Origin: Chloroflexota bacterium
GTDB lineage: Bacteria; Chloroflexota; Dormibacteria; CF-121
DNA length: 46,607 nt
Reading direction: 5' to 3'
Assembly (NCBI GenBank): GCA_005881175.1
Contig: VBEN01000029.1
Location: 1 to 46,607, forward strand
Part shown: piece by piece, positions 8,975-18,211 of the stretch
How the letters are laid out: every line of letters begins with the position of its first letter
How positions within the stretch are numbered: the first letter of the stretch is position 1
Made by a program: the position numbers and the translations under genes
The notes under the pieces: generated by a model
What the model was told of the DNA's origin: nothing
What the model saw: the letters and a program-made list of their open reading frames with translations, nothing else
The model's database searches: none

Positions 8975-9619
8975 TCAGGCCTGGTAGAGCCGGTGCGCCT
9001 GGATGTACTCGGCCACTGGGGGCGGCACCAGGTCATCGATGGGGGCGCCACGCCGCAGTCGGTCGCGGACCTGGTGGGCGGCGATGGCGGGCGTGTCGAG
9101 GTGCACCAGCCGGGTCCGTGCCGGGCTGAAACCGAGCTCATAGAGCGTGGAAAGGGCGATGCTGGTGTCCGGTCGATTGAAGATGGTAAAGCTCCCCTCT
9201 TTGAGCAGCGCGTCGGCTTCGTGCCATGCCCGGATTTGGAGCGCGACGTCGGATCCGAGCAACAACTCGAACCGTCGTCCGGGAAGCGTTCGGGCCAGCT
9301 CTCGGGCGGTGTCGATCGTGTACGAGATTCCGCCCCGATCGACTTCGATCCGCGACGCGACCAATCCTGGTTGATCGCTGACCGCCAGCTCTACCATGCG
9401 CATCCGGTCCTCGGCACTGGCCACCGGAGCGGCACTCCGGTGGGGTGGATACGCGTTCGGGACCAACCAGACCTGCTCGAGGGCGGCCTCGTCTCGCAAC
9501 TGGCGGGCGGCGGCGAGGTGGCCGTTGTGAACCGGGTCGTAGGTCCCACCCATGATGCCAATGCTGCCGCCTCCGGCATCTCCCTCGCCCCTTGGGGGAG
9601 AGGGTCGGGGTAGGGGCAC
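8975..9619 (-). CDS. nadD: Nicotinate-nucleotide adenylyltransferase (start codon uncertain)
   Basis: NadD makes nicotinate adenine dinucleotide from NaMN and ATP in NAD synthesis. The nucleotidyltransferase signature is complete: IGIMGGTYDPVHNGHL at the N-terminus, LVPNAYPPHR, and GSDVALQIRAWHEAD, with the ISxTxIR-like region degenerated near the end. The start is a problem. The first ATG (9553) would cut the first beta strand. GTG 9619 is used here; it lies between two copies of a dispersed repeat, with GGAG five bases upstream. ATT 9562 has a perfect GGAGG (9570-9574) seven bases upstream and would give MGIMGGTYDP. The gene follows obgE by 43 bases. Confidence 0.9.
   Translation of the reverse strand: MPLPRPSPPRGEGDAGGGSIGIMGGTYDPVHNGHLAAARQLRDEAALEQVWLVPNAYPPHRSAAPVASAEDRMRMVELAVSDQPGLVASRIEVDRGGISYTIDTARELARTLPGRRFELLLGSDVALQIRAWHEADALLKEGSFTIFNRPDTSIALSTLYELGFSPARTRLVHLDTPAIAAHQVRDRLRRGAPIDDLVPPPVAEYIQAHRLYQA
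9580..9616 (+). repeat. Dispersed palindromic G/C repeat, copy A
   Basis: This copy reads CTCCCTCGCCCCTTGGGGG followed by AGAGGGTCGGGGTAGGGG. The CCCCTTGGGG-type inverted core followed by GGGTCGGGGT is shared with the copies at 9625, 38489 and 42297. It overlaps the 5' end of nadD and, in the nadD frame, encodes a Pro/Arg-rich stretch. Confidence 0.8.
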
Positions 9620-9624
9620 GAGGT

Positions 9625-9662
9625 CTCCCTCCCCCCTTGCGGGGGAGGGTCGGGGTGGGGGG
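9625..9662 (+). repeat. Dispersed palindromic G/C repeat, copy B
   Basis: This copy starts 8 bases after copy A in the same orientation, so the two form a direct tandem pair. It fills the gap between the obgE stop (9663) and nadD. On the minus strand it supplies the purine run that acts as a possible ribosome-binding site for GTG 9619. Confidence 0.8.
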
Positions 9663-10973
<1,311 letters not shown>

Positions 10974-11012
10974 TCATGGACTCGCCCCGGCATGACCGGA
11001 GCGCCTGGCGCG

Positions 11013-11273
11013 CTAGACCGCTTCGGCGAGCACGGACACCTTCTTGCGTCCGTGGCCGGTCCGCTCGAAGCGGACGACGCCGTCGATGAGGGCGAACAGA
11101 GTGTGGTCGCGCCCCATGCCGACGTTGGTCCCGGGAAAGATCGCCGTTCCGCGCTGGCGAAGCAGGATGGTGCCGGCATTGACCGCCTGTCCGGCGCCCG
11201 TCTTCATTCCAAGCCGCTGGCCGACGCTGTCGCGTCCGTTGCGTGAGCTGCCTGCGCCTTTCTTGTGTGCCAT
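11013..11273 (-). CDS. rpmA: Large ribosomal subunit protein bL27
   Basis: This is an 86-residue L27. It begins [20 protein letters not shown], the family signature reaching into the peptidyl transferase centre, with no cleavable N-terminal extension of the Firmicutes type. [18 protein letters not shown] and [14 protein letters not shown] follow. The gap to the rplU stop is only 3 bases, so the two are co-translated. Confidence 0.97.
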   Translation of the reverse strand: MAHKKGAGSSRNGRDSVGQRLGMKTGAGQAVNAGTILLRQRGTAIFPGTNVGMGRDHTLFALIDGVVRFERTGHGRKKVSVLAEAV

Positions 11274-11276
11274 GTC

Positions 11277-11732
11277 TTACTCCTGCGTTGTTGTTGGCGC
11301 GTCCGCCGCAACTTTGCGCCGGCCCCGACGGGCCCCGGCCACGGATCGCTCGCCGGCTCTGGGCCGCGCGGCCGGCGCCGGCCGCTCCCCGGCCGCCGGT
11401 CGTGATGCGCTCGTGCCGTCGGGCGCCTGGACGGCGCCGATGCGCAACTCGGAAAGCTGCTGACGGTGCCCGGTCTTGCGCCGGTGACGCTTTCTCGCCT
11501 CGAACTTGAAGACGATGATCTTGTCGCCGGACCGGTGCGCGACCACCGTCGCCTCCACCGCCGCTCCGGCGACGAAGGGGGTGCCGATCATCGGCTTGTT
11601 GTCGCCGCCCACCATGAGCACCGAATCGAGGCGCACGGTCTCTCCCACGTTCGCTGGCACCCGGTCGACCAGGATGCGGTCGCCCTCCGACACCTTGAAC
11701 TGCTTTCCGCTGGTGGCAACAATGGCAAACAT
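11277..11732 (-). CDS. rplU: Large ribosomal subunit protein bL21 with C-terminal extension
   Basis: The first 105 residues are ordinary L21 (MFAIVATSGKQFKVSEGD ... HRRKTGHRQQLSELRI). ATG 11732 fits the family start; the open frame continues 13 codons further upstream but is not needed. About 45 extra residues follow, rich in Ala, Arg, Pro and Gly, ending TTTQE. Most L21 proteins stop near residue 103, so the tail is a lineage feature, probably disordered and RNA-contacting. It heads the rplU-rpmA-obgE-nadD-rsfS operon. Confidence 0.95.
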   Translation of the reverse strand: MFAIVATSGKQFKVSEGDRILVDRVPANVGETVRLDSVLMVGGDNKPMIGTPFVAGAAVEATVVAHRSGDKIIVFKFEARKRHRRKTGHRQQLSELRIGAVQAPDGTSASRPAAGERPAPAARPRAGERSVAGARRGRRKVAADAPTTTQE

Positions 11733-11767
11733 GGCAAAAGCGCCCGCGGGCGCAACACCGTAGTTTA

Positions 11768-12433
11768 TCACGCGATCGCTTCCGGTCCTTTGTCGACGTG
11801 ATTTTCGTAGAAGCGCGTGATCTCGTTCTGGTCGTAGGCGTCGAGGAAGTCGACGAAGTGCCAGGCCACGAGGGCGATCTTCTTCTGCATGCCCTTCGAG
11901 TACGGCGTCATCACGAGCTTGACCTTGCCGAATTGCGGCTCCGCCGGAGCCAGGTTTTTCACGTAGTTCTCCAGCTGGGTCTTGAGCGCGGTGCAGTCAT
12001 CGCCGCTCGGGCAGTTGTAAAGGATCGCGATCCCTCCGTGCTCCAGGTTGTGCACGAACTGGCCTTCCACCAGGTCGCCGATCGTTTGCCAGGGCACCGG
12101 CGCTTGGCCCTGCAGCGAATAGTGCGGCCCCGAGGTGGGCGGATAGAACTTATACGTCGGGGTGGTCGACGGGTCGACGTGCGTGGCCGGCCCCTCATCG
12201 GGGATCTCCTGCCCGATGGTGCCGGTCACCGTCTGAAAGGAAAGGCGGTTGTCAGTCAACTGCTGCTCCTGGTGGCGCAGGGCAAGCGCGACCACCAGAA
12301 TGACGATCGCCGCCGTGCCGAGGATGCCCCCGATGATGAACAGGTTGCGCCGATCGCGGGCGCGCTGGCGGGCCGCCGCATCCTCGCGCTGCTGCTGGCG
12401 CATCGCCTTCAGTTCTCGTTGTGTTCTCGACAT
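11768..12433 (-). CDS. DUF3105 single-span membrane protein
   Basis: The 221-residue protein has a charged N-terminus (residues 1-28), one transmembrane helix (about 30-50, NLFIIGGILGTAAIVILVV), then an extracytoplasmic DUF3105 domain. The domain hallmarks are YPPTSGPHY and QFVHNLEHGGIAILY. The family is common in Actinobacteria and Chloroflexi and has no assigned function. The conserved His residues suggest metal binding, but that is inference. It lies upstream of rplU on the same strand. Confidence 0.88.
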   Translation of the reverse strand: MSRTQRELKAMRQQQREDAAARQRARDRRNLFIIGGILGTAAIVILVVALALRHQEQQLTDNRLSFQTVTGTIGQEIPDEGPATHVDPSTTPTYKFYPPTSGPHYSLQGQAPVPWQTIGDLVEGQFVHNLEHGGIAILYNCPSGDDCTALKTQLENYVKNLAPAEPQFGKVKLVMTPYSKGMQKKIALVAWHFVDFLDAYDQNEITRFYENHVDKGPEAIA

Positions 12434-12476
12434 CGCGTCCTACATTCTCTCAATTCACTCGAGCGTGAAGGCTGCC

Positions 12477-13817
12477 CTAGGTGGCCGTGATGGTCACGGG
12501 CGATTGGTCGGATCCACCGGTGATCTGCGCGTTGCTGCTATTTCCCGAAACCACGTTGGGGTGTGGCCCCAGGCTGGCACCGTTGACGTTTGCGGTGAAT
12601 GTGATCACCAGCGTCGCCCCATTGAATCCTCCCGCCGGGATGATGAACGGGCCCCACTGGGGCGTCGCCGAACCGGCGGTGGGCTGGAGCCGCGACCCGG
12701 CATTCTTCCCATTGATGACGATGCCATTGGTCGACTTGAAGCTAAAGCCCTGCGGCAGCGTGTCGGTCACCGTCACCGCCTGGGCCGCGTCGGTGCTGTC
12801 GTTCTCAACCGTGATCACGTAGGTCACCGTTCCGTTCTGTGGAGCATAGGGCGCCGTCGGGGCGACAGTCATCGTGATTGGCACCCTGGTGCTCTTGCCG
12901 ACGGCCACCGGCGCGGTATTGCCGATGGTTTGCGCCGGAACATCTTTGCTGCTGGTGACCGCTGCCGTGAGGTTGTAAACACCCGGCGCCACCGCCGGCA
13001 AGACGCGCGCGGCAAACGTCAATCGCAACAGCCCCGGGCCCCCGTTGACGGCGCCGGGGACATCCCATGATGACCACAGGGGGAGCAGGCTGTTCGCCGG
13101 CGGATCGATCGAACTCACCCGGATGCTGTTGCCCTCGTATGCGGTGGTGCTGCTGTAGAGGAAACCCGGGGCCAGGCTCACCGAAATCGCCACACTCTTC
13201 GCCACCGCGGAGCCGACATTGCTCACCGAGATCACGTAGGTTGCCAGGCTGCCGGTTGTCACCTGCCCGGTCGCGGCCGCCACCGCCAGGACGAGCGATG
13301 GGCGCGGCTCGACCACCAGCCCCGCCCCGTTGCCCTGGTCGATGTCCGACGGGGTCGAGGTCGTCAGCTTGACCTGGTTGACATAATCGCCGGGCTTGAC
13401 CGCGGCCTGCACTCTGAAGCTGATAACCAGAGCGCTCACGATGTTGCCGTTGCCGGCCGGAATGGTCCAGGTTCCCCAGGCGGGATTGCCTTGGGCGGCC
13501 GGCTCGCTGGTGGCGGTGCGGATCGCATTGCCACCCAGGGTAGTCAGCTCGTAGTAATGGAAGCCGGCGGGTAGCAGATCCTCGACCGTCAGCCCGCGGG
13601 CAGGCCCGGCACCGGTGTTGCGGATGGAGAGCGTGATGCCGGTAAACGATCCGGGCGAGAGGTGGCCCTTGTGGTCGGACCCGCTGGGGGCGTCGGTGCT
13701 CTGCGAAATGACCAGGCGGGAGTTCGCGCTCGGACCGCAGGCGCCCAGCGCCAGTGTGCTGAGCATCATCAACACGAGGAGGCTAGTCAGACGCGAGCGG
13801 GGTAAGTTCGGGCCCAT
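12477..13817 (-). CDS. DUF11-repeat surface lipoprotein
   Basis: The 446-residue protein begins with a lipoprotein signal (LLVLMMLSTLALGAC; lipobox LALGAC, acylated Cys about 26). Three Ig-like DUF11 (conserved repeat) modules follow, each with a version of TVTDTLPQGFSF: VEDLLPAGFHYY, SVSLAPGFLYSS and TDTLPQGFSF. It is Thr/Ser/Val-rich and presumably displayed on the outer face of the membrane. Its first 35 bases overlap the 3' end of maf in another frame. The role is unknown; DUF11 modules are generally structural or adhesive. Confidence 0.85.
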   Translation of the reverse strand: MGPNLPRSRLTSLLVLMMLSTLALGACGPSANSRLVISQSTDAPSGSDHKGHLSPGSFTGITLSIRNTGAGPARGLTVEDLLPAGFHYYELTTLGGNAIRTATSEPAAQGNPAWGTWTIPAGNGNIVSALVISFRVQAAVKPGDYVNQVKLTTSTPSDIDQGNGAGLVVEPRPSLVLAVAAATGQVTTGSLATYVISVSNVGSAVAKSVAISVSLAPGFLYSSTTAYEGNSIRVSSIDPPANSLLPLWSSWDVPGAVNGGPGLLRLTFAARVLPAVAPGVYNLTAAVTSSKDVPAQTIGNTAPVAVGKSTRVPITMTVAPTAPYAPQNGTVTYVITVENDSTDAAQAVTVTDTLPQGFSFKSTNGIVINGKNAGSRLQPTAGSATPQWGPFIIPAGGFNGATLVITFTANVNGASLGPHPNVVSGNSSNAQITGGSDQSPVTITAT

Positions 13818-14412
13818 CCGGATTCTTCACCAGAAGTGGGATCCCGCATTCGCCCAGCAACCGTGTCAACAGGCGCATCGGCATCCCAACGACGTTGTCG
13901 TAGGGTCCCCGGATCGAGGTGACCAGGCGGCGACCTTCGCCCTGTATAGCGTAGGCGCCGGCCTTATCCTGCGCCTCACCCGAGCGCACGTAGGCCGAGA
14001 TCGCTGCGTCCGAAAGTTCACGCATTGTGACGTACGTCCGCGAAATCCCCTGGGCGCGGCATCCAGAACTCCCGTCGATGATCTGGACGGCGGTATAGAC
14101 GAGGTGCGTCCGCCCGGATAGGGCGCGAAGAAAATCGGCAGCCTGGCGGCGATCCGTGGGCTTGCCGAAGATTCGTCGGTCGAGCACCACCTCGGTGTCG
14201 GCCGCCACCACGACGGCACCCTGGACGCGGCTGGCGACCGCCTCGGCCTTCGCCTCGGCCGCCCACAAAACGAAGCGGACCGGACCGAGCGGGCGGGGCG
14301 GCCGTTCATCGATTCCAGGGATCATCGTGCGGAACCGCACACCGGCCAACTTGAGGATGTCCACGCGACGAGCGGATGACGAAGCCAAAACGAGCGTGGG
14401 TGTGATGGTCAC
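13783..14412 (-). CDS. maf: Maf-family nucleotide pyrophosphatase
   Basis: Maf proteins hydrolyse dTTP/UTP or modified NTPs as house-cleaning enzymes. The 209-residue protein has the family N-terminus LVLASSSARRVDILKLAG (normally SPRR, here SARR), the catalytic block VVAADTEVVLD, VYTAVQIIDG, AGAYAIQG and the end motif GPYDNVVGMP. GTG 14412 places the start just before the first beta strand; the longer open frame overlaps the upstream membrane gene. It follows that gene after 4 bases. Confidence 0.93.
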   Translation of the reverse strand: MTITPTLVLASSSARRVDILKLAGVRFRTMIPGIDERPPRPLGPVRFVLWAAEAKAEAVASRVQGAVVVAADTEVVLDRRIFGKPTDRRQAADFLRALSGRTHLVYTAVQIIDGSSGCRAQGISRTYVTMRELSDAAISAYVRSGEAQDKAGAYAIQGEGRRLVTSIRGPYDNVVGMPMRLLTRLLGECGIPLLVKNPDGPELTPLASD

Positions 14413-14416
14413 GGGT

Positions 14417-15979
14417 TCAGAGCCGCAGCATCCGGAGCACCAGGGCCGGGGCAATGCCGCAGGCGATGGAAACGACGGGGCCGATCCAGCGAAGCGACGA
14501 GCGAGGGCGCTCCGGTCCCGGGGCCAGGGCGTGCCGGTCGAGCAAGGGTGCCAGCTGCAGGGCGGCGAGCATGATCGCCGCCAGCAGACCCAGCACAAGC
14601 GAGGCCTGCAGGGCGCCAATCACGGCCAGCGTCGCTCCCGCGAAGGTCGCCGATGGTGGCCAGTTCGATCGCGCCAGGAAGACCATCCGCGCGACCCGGT
14701 CCGATGCCGCTGGGAGATGGTCGATCCGGACGATCGCCAGGTCGACCAGCAGCAGGACTACCGCAAGCTCACCGAGCCCCAGAGAATCGCGCGCGCCGAT
14801 CGCGAGCAGCAGGAGGCCGAAGAGCAACCGGTCGCGGATGACCTCGCGGCGACTTCCGCCGATCAGCATGGTGAGCAGCGGCTGGGCGATCAGCAGCGCT
14901 GCACCGAAGGCGGCAATCCATTGGAACCGAACGAGGTTGCTCGTGCTGAGCGAGCTCAATGCCAGCATCACCGAGAGGGTGATGGCGGGCAATACCAGCA
15001 CCCGGCGCATCCCTGTGGTGGCGGCGAGCAGCGTCAGGACCAGTCCGACGGCCAGGGCCACCGCCTGGACTCGCGCACTCCAGGACGGCGAGGCCAGCGC
15101 CTGGAGGACGGGCACCGCACTCAGCACCCCGACGGCGAGCCAGGCGGGTCGCTCCGCACTTCGCTCCAATCCGGTGGCGACGGCGACCAGCGCCGCCAGT
15201 GCCGACCAGCGCAGGCCGGGTGCTGACGCGATCAGCGCCAGGACGGCGACCAGCGCGGCCCATTCGGCGCCGACCGCGCTGACCGCAGACCCGGCAACAA
15301 GCACGATGGCGGTGGCCAGCAGCACCGGCCCGCCGACGTCGAACGAGAGGTCGTCCATGCTGAACGGCCTGATGGCGGGACCAACGACCGCCAGCGCCGC
15401 CGCGGCGCCGGCGGCCAGCAACAGGACGCCGCTGAAGGCCGGACGAAGCCGTCCCGGTATCCGCCCTCGCTCACCGGCGATCGGCATCAGGGCCATCGCT
15501 CCGGCAACGCCTGTCGTCAGCGGGCCCGTCGGCACCGCGATGAGGATCAGGACCGCGACGGCGGCGATCATCAGGGCCTGCCCCTGCAGGCGCTCTGGTT
15601 CGTCGATCGGGCTCACAAACCAGGCCGTCCCGAGCGCGCCCAGGAGCCAGGGCACCGCGCTGAGCAGGATCGGGTTCTCCCCGATCGGCAACCGGGTCGC
15701 GAGAAAAAGCGCCACCAGCACGGCCACGGCCAGCGTGACGACGCGCCGGGTCAGCCCCTCAAAATTGGACTGGGCACGCTGGCCGGCGCGCGGCAACAGT
15801 AGCGTTGCCACGACCGGACCGATGGCCCACGTGCCCGACCCGGGATCCACCAGCAGCACGAGCGACCAGCCGCTGGCGGCCACAGTGGCAATGGTCGCCG
15901 CCTGGCGCCGGAGCCCGGTGCTGCCGTACGCGACGAGCGTGCCAGCCGCGAAGAGAAGGAAGGGGAAATAGACGATCAC
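14417..15979 (-). CDS. Polytopic membrane protein, weakly like NuoM/NuoN-type subunits
   Basis: The 520-residue protein is almost entirely hydrophobic, with an estimated 14-16 helices rich in Ala, Leu and Val. Near the C-terminus NWPPSATFAGATLAVIGALQ recalls the GxPPxxxF loop seen at the end of NuoM/HyfF-type antiporter subunits. No Lys or Glu is visible where the proton channel would need one. GTG 15979 overlaps the stop of the preceding gene (GTGA), so both are made together. It could be the partner subunit of a divergent complex I-like or Mrp-like membrane module. Function is unknown. Confidence 0.75.
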   Translation of the reverse strand: MIVYFPFLLFAAGTLVAYGSTGLRRQAATIATVAASGWSLVLLVDPGSGTWAIGPVVATLLLPRAGQRAQSNFEGLTRRVVTLAVAVLVALFLATRLPIGENPILLSAVPWLLGALGTAWFVSPIDEPERLQGQALMIAAVAVLILIAVPTGPLTTGVAGAMALMPIAGERGRIPGRLRPAFSGVLLLAAGAAAALAVVGPAIRPFSMDDLSFDVGGPVLLATAIVLVAGSAVSAVGAEWAALVAVLALIASAPGLRWSALAALVAVATGLERSAERPAWLAVGVLSAVPVLQALASPSWSARVQAVALAVGLVLTLLAATTGMRRVLVLPAITLSVMLALSSLSTSNLVRFQWIAAFGAALLIAQPLLTMLIGGSRREVIRDRLLFGLLLLAIGARDSLGLGELAVVLLLVDLAIVRIDHLPAASDRVARMVFLARSNWPPSATFAGATLAVIGALQASLVLGLLAAIMLAALQLAPLLDRHALAPGPERPRSSLRWIGPVVSIACGIAPALVLRMLRL

Positions 15980-17538
15980 GGTCGTACCATCGCCAGGACG
16001 ACCGCAACCAGGAACGCGCCGCCGAGCAGGAAGCGACTCCAGGTAGGGACGGCGGGCGGCCGAACCGGCCACCGTGCCCAACCGGTCGGCCAGCGGACGA
16101 TGCGGCCGCGAGCACGGCGCAGGGGTAACCGATCGCCGAGCCGCCAGCCGGCAATGCCCAGCAGCGCCGCGACCGCGACGGAGACCAGCAAGGCCGGCCA
16201 GGCGCCAAAACTCGTCCCGATCCCCAACGGACTTGCCGAGATGGTACCGCGGGGGACGAGGCGGACGGTCGCTGCGGCGGGCAGCACGATGGGGTTCATG
16301 GCGACGATGGGGAAGGCGGCCACAAGCAGCAGCACGCTCGCCCAGATGCTGGCAGGGTCGACGTGGATGGAGCGGATGACCGCGGCTCGGCTCAGCGCCG
16401 CGGCCGCCAGAAGGATCACGGCGAGTACGAGCGGAATCATGCCGAAGAGGAGACCAGTGGCGGCCAGCGCCAGGCCTCCGAGCCAGAAGCCCAGGAATCC
16501 GATCGCGCCCGGAATCATGGCCAGGTTCAATAGCGTCAGCGTCTCCGCGAGGGATCCAGCGACGACGCGAACACTGACCAGTCCGGCGAGCGGGATGAGG
16601 AGCAGCCACAACCAGGTGCTGGCCGCGGTCATGAGCGGCACGCTACCCGCCGATAGCGCTACGGCGATCGCCGCCTGCGCGGCCAGCAACGGCGCCGCAA
16701 GGCGCAGCCCGGCCGGCCGGCCGAGGGCGAGCGTCGCGAACCCGATCGCGAGCAGGACGCCGCCGCCGAACAAGGCAACCGCCGTCGCGCGATCCGGCAA
16801 CCGGCCGCCCATCAGCGCGAGCAGCCGCAGCAGGAGGTAACCGGCCGGCGCGACCCAGGCGATGGACGGCTCGAAGGTCACTGCCGCCTGCGGTCCACTG
16901 GAAACCCAGGCGAGGGCGGCCACCCGCACCACCACCGGCAGGAGCACGAGGAGGAACGTCGCCAGACCGAAGGTGTCCGATGGCACTCCGGAAAACGCGC
17001 TGGTGCCCACCGATTGGATCGCGCTGGCAGCGGCCAGCAGCAGCCCGATATCCGCGATCTGGACACTGAGACGAAGCCCACGGCGACGCCGCGCCGTCTC
17101 ATCCAGCGCTCCACTCCAGGCAAGGGTCAGCAGTTGCAGGGCGATGAAGACCAGCAGCAGGTTGTCGGCGAGGATGACGGCACACGCCGCGGCACTGGTG
17201 AGGAGCCACCCGAACCATGGATCGCGCCGGTCACCCCGCACCTGCTGTCGGGTCAGCATGAGCGCGGCCGCGGTGATCAGGGTGGTAGCGGCGAAGGCCA
17301 GCGAGAGCCCATCGAGCCGGACCGCAAGGTCAGCGTAGGGGAAGGTGGTGAGATAGGGAACGTCGACGTGCTCCCCCGGGGCGAGTCGCAGCAGCTCGAC
17401 GAGCGCGATGATCCCGGCGATGCCTGTCGCGCCGGACGCGATCCAGCCGTTGACCCTCCGGCGCGGACGCCACCGCACGAAGCCCGCCGCGGCCAGCAGC
17501 GCCGCCAAAGGCAGAAGGGCCTGCGCCGCCAGTGGCAT
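15976..17538 (-). CDS. Divergent NuoL/ND5-like proton-translocating membrane subunit
   Basis: The 520-residue polytopic protein has recognisable ND5/NuoL landmarks. YADLAVRLDGLSLAFAATTL matches the conserved FRxDGLS region. ADNLLLVFIALQLLTLAWS aligns with the TM5 block whose catalytic Glu (WE) is Gln here. The TM7 block that normally reads GKSAQFPLHxWLPDAMEGPTPVSA has become VVRVAALAWVSSGPQAAVTF, losing the Lys and the histidines. The fold is therefore probably retained but proton pumping is doubtful. It is coupled to the next gene by a GTGA overlap. This is a distant match judged by eye. Confidence 0.65.
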   Translation of the reverse strand: MPLAAQALLPLAALLAAAGFVRWRPRRRVNGWIASGATGIAGIIALVELLRLAPGEHVDVPYLTTFPYADLAVRLDGLSLAFAATTLITAAALMLTRQQVRGDRRDPWFGWLLTSAAACAVILADNLLLVFIALQLLTLAWSGALDETARRRRGLRLSVQIADIGLLLAAASAIQSVGTSAFSGVPSDTFGLATFLLVLLPVVVRVAALAWVSSGPQAAVTFEPSIAWVAPAGYLLLRLLALMGGRLPDRATAVALFGGGVLLAIGFATLALGRPAGLRLAAPLLAAQAAIAVALSAGSVPLMTAASTWLWLLLIPLAGLVSVRVVAGSLAETLTLLNLAMIPGAIGFLGFWLGGLALAATGLLFGMIPLVLAVILLAAAALSRAAVIRSIHVDPASIWASVLLLVAAFPIVAMNPIVLPAAATVRLVPRGTISASPLGIGTSFGAWPALLVSVAVAALLGIAGWRLGDRLPLRRARGRIVRWPTGWARWPVRPPAVPTWSRFLLGGAFLVAVVLAMVRP

Positions 17539-17556
17539 TACTTCGTTAGCAGGTCA

Positions 17557-17673
17557 GCGGCCTTCAGGCCGCCGCGCTTTCGCGCGCAAAGCGCCGGCGC
17601 CGCATGCCGCGCGTGCGAGCACACGAGCGCACGTTCTTAAGCGCGAGTGCGCCGCGCGCGGCTGGACGGCGCA
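17557..17673. other. Cluster of inverted repeats in an intergenic region
   Basis: Four perfect stems lie side by side in the 166-base gap between the zinc-ribbon gene and the NuoL-like gene. They are GCGGCC/GGCCGC with a TTCA loop (17557-17572), GCGCTTT/AAAGCGC (17574-17594), CGTGCG/CGCACG (17612-17633) and TGCGCCG/CGGCGCA (17648-17673). No T-run follows, so it is not a standard intrinsic terminator. It may be a structured leader of the membrane-protein pair or a small RNA. Confidence 0.55.
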
Positions 17674-17704
17674 TCGGCGCGGTTAAGTCTCTGAGCTAAC
17701 TGTG

Positions 17705-18172
17705 TTAGCGGGCGATGCGCGGCGTGGGGACTGAGCCCTGGAGCGGAACTTCTTCGGCGCAGTACGGGCACACGCTCCATCCCAGTTTGAGCTGTTTGTT
17801 GCACCGTGGGCAGAGTTTACTGAACTGAGTTTTGCAGTGCGGACAGAGGACGTACTGCGAGTCGATCGGTTCGCCGCAGCTGGGACAGGGCCGCAGTTCA
17901 CGCGCCGGCCCACCCGGCTCGGCCAGTGCCTGGGTCTCGAGTTCGAGGGCGCGTCGCTCGGCCATCGTGAGCGGCGGCCGGATGATCATGTAGATGAAGA
18001 GGCCGAAAATCGGCAGGACCAGGGAGAGCCCGGTGGCAAAGACATGGAACAGCACGCTGTTCGAGCGCTCGCGGGCATCGCGGAAGGCCCAGTACGACAG
18101 GCTGAGCCAGAAGGCCAGCAGATAGAAAACGACGATTGCGAGCAGCGGCTTCAGCGACGTTAGGTTCGGCAA
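17705..18172 (-). CDS. Zinc-ribbon membrane protein
   Basis: The 155-residue protein has two transmembrane helices (about 9-30 and 44-66), then a cytosolic double zinc-ribbon. CPSCGEPI and CPHCKTQ form the first pair of knuckles, and CPRCNKQ and CPYCAEE the second. Proteins with this layout are widespread and uncharacterised; the ribbons usually mediate protein or nucleic-acid contacts. The gene sits after valS on the same strand. A function cannot be assigned. Confidence 0.85.
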   Translation of the reverse strand: MPNLTSLKPLLAIVVFYLLAFWLSLSYWAFRDARERSNSVLFHVFATGLSLVLPIFGLFIYMIIRPPLTMAERRALELETQALAEPGGPARELRPCPSCGEPIDSQYVLCPHCKTQFSKLCPRCNKQLKLGWSVCPYCAEEVPLQGSVPTPRIAR

Positions 18173-18211
18173 CGCGCCTCCTCACCAATCAGGGATTTTG
18201 TCTCCGCTACC

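Noticed and set aside
9580-9662. Tandem repeat pair as a CRISPR array
   Set aside because: Only two units, an 8-base gap, and the same unit occurs singly elsewhere.
14156-15971. Long plus-strand open frames opposite the membrane pair
   Set aside because: Ser/Arg/Ala-rich antisense translations with no domain features.
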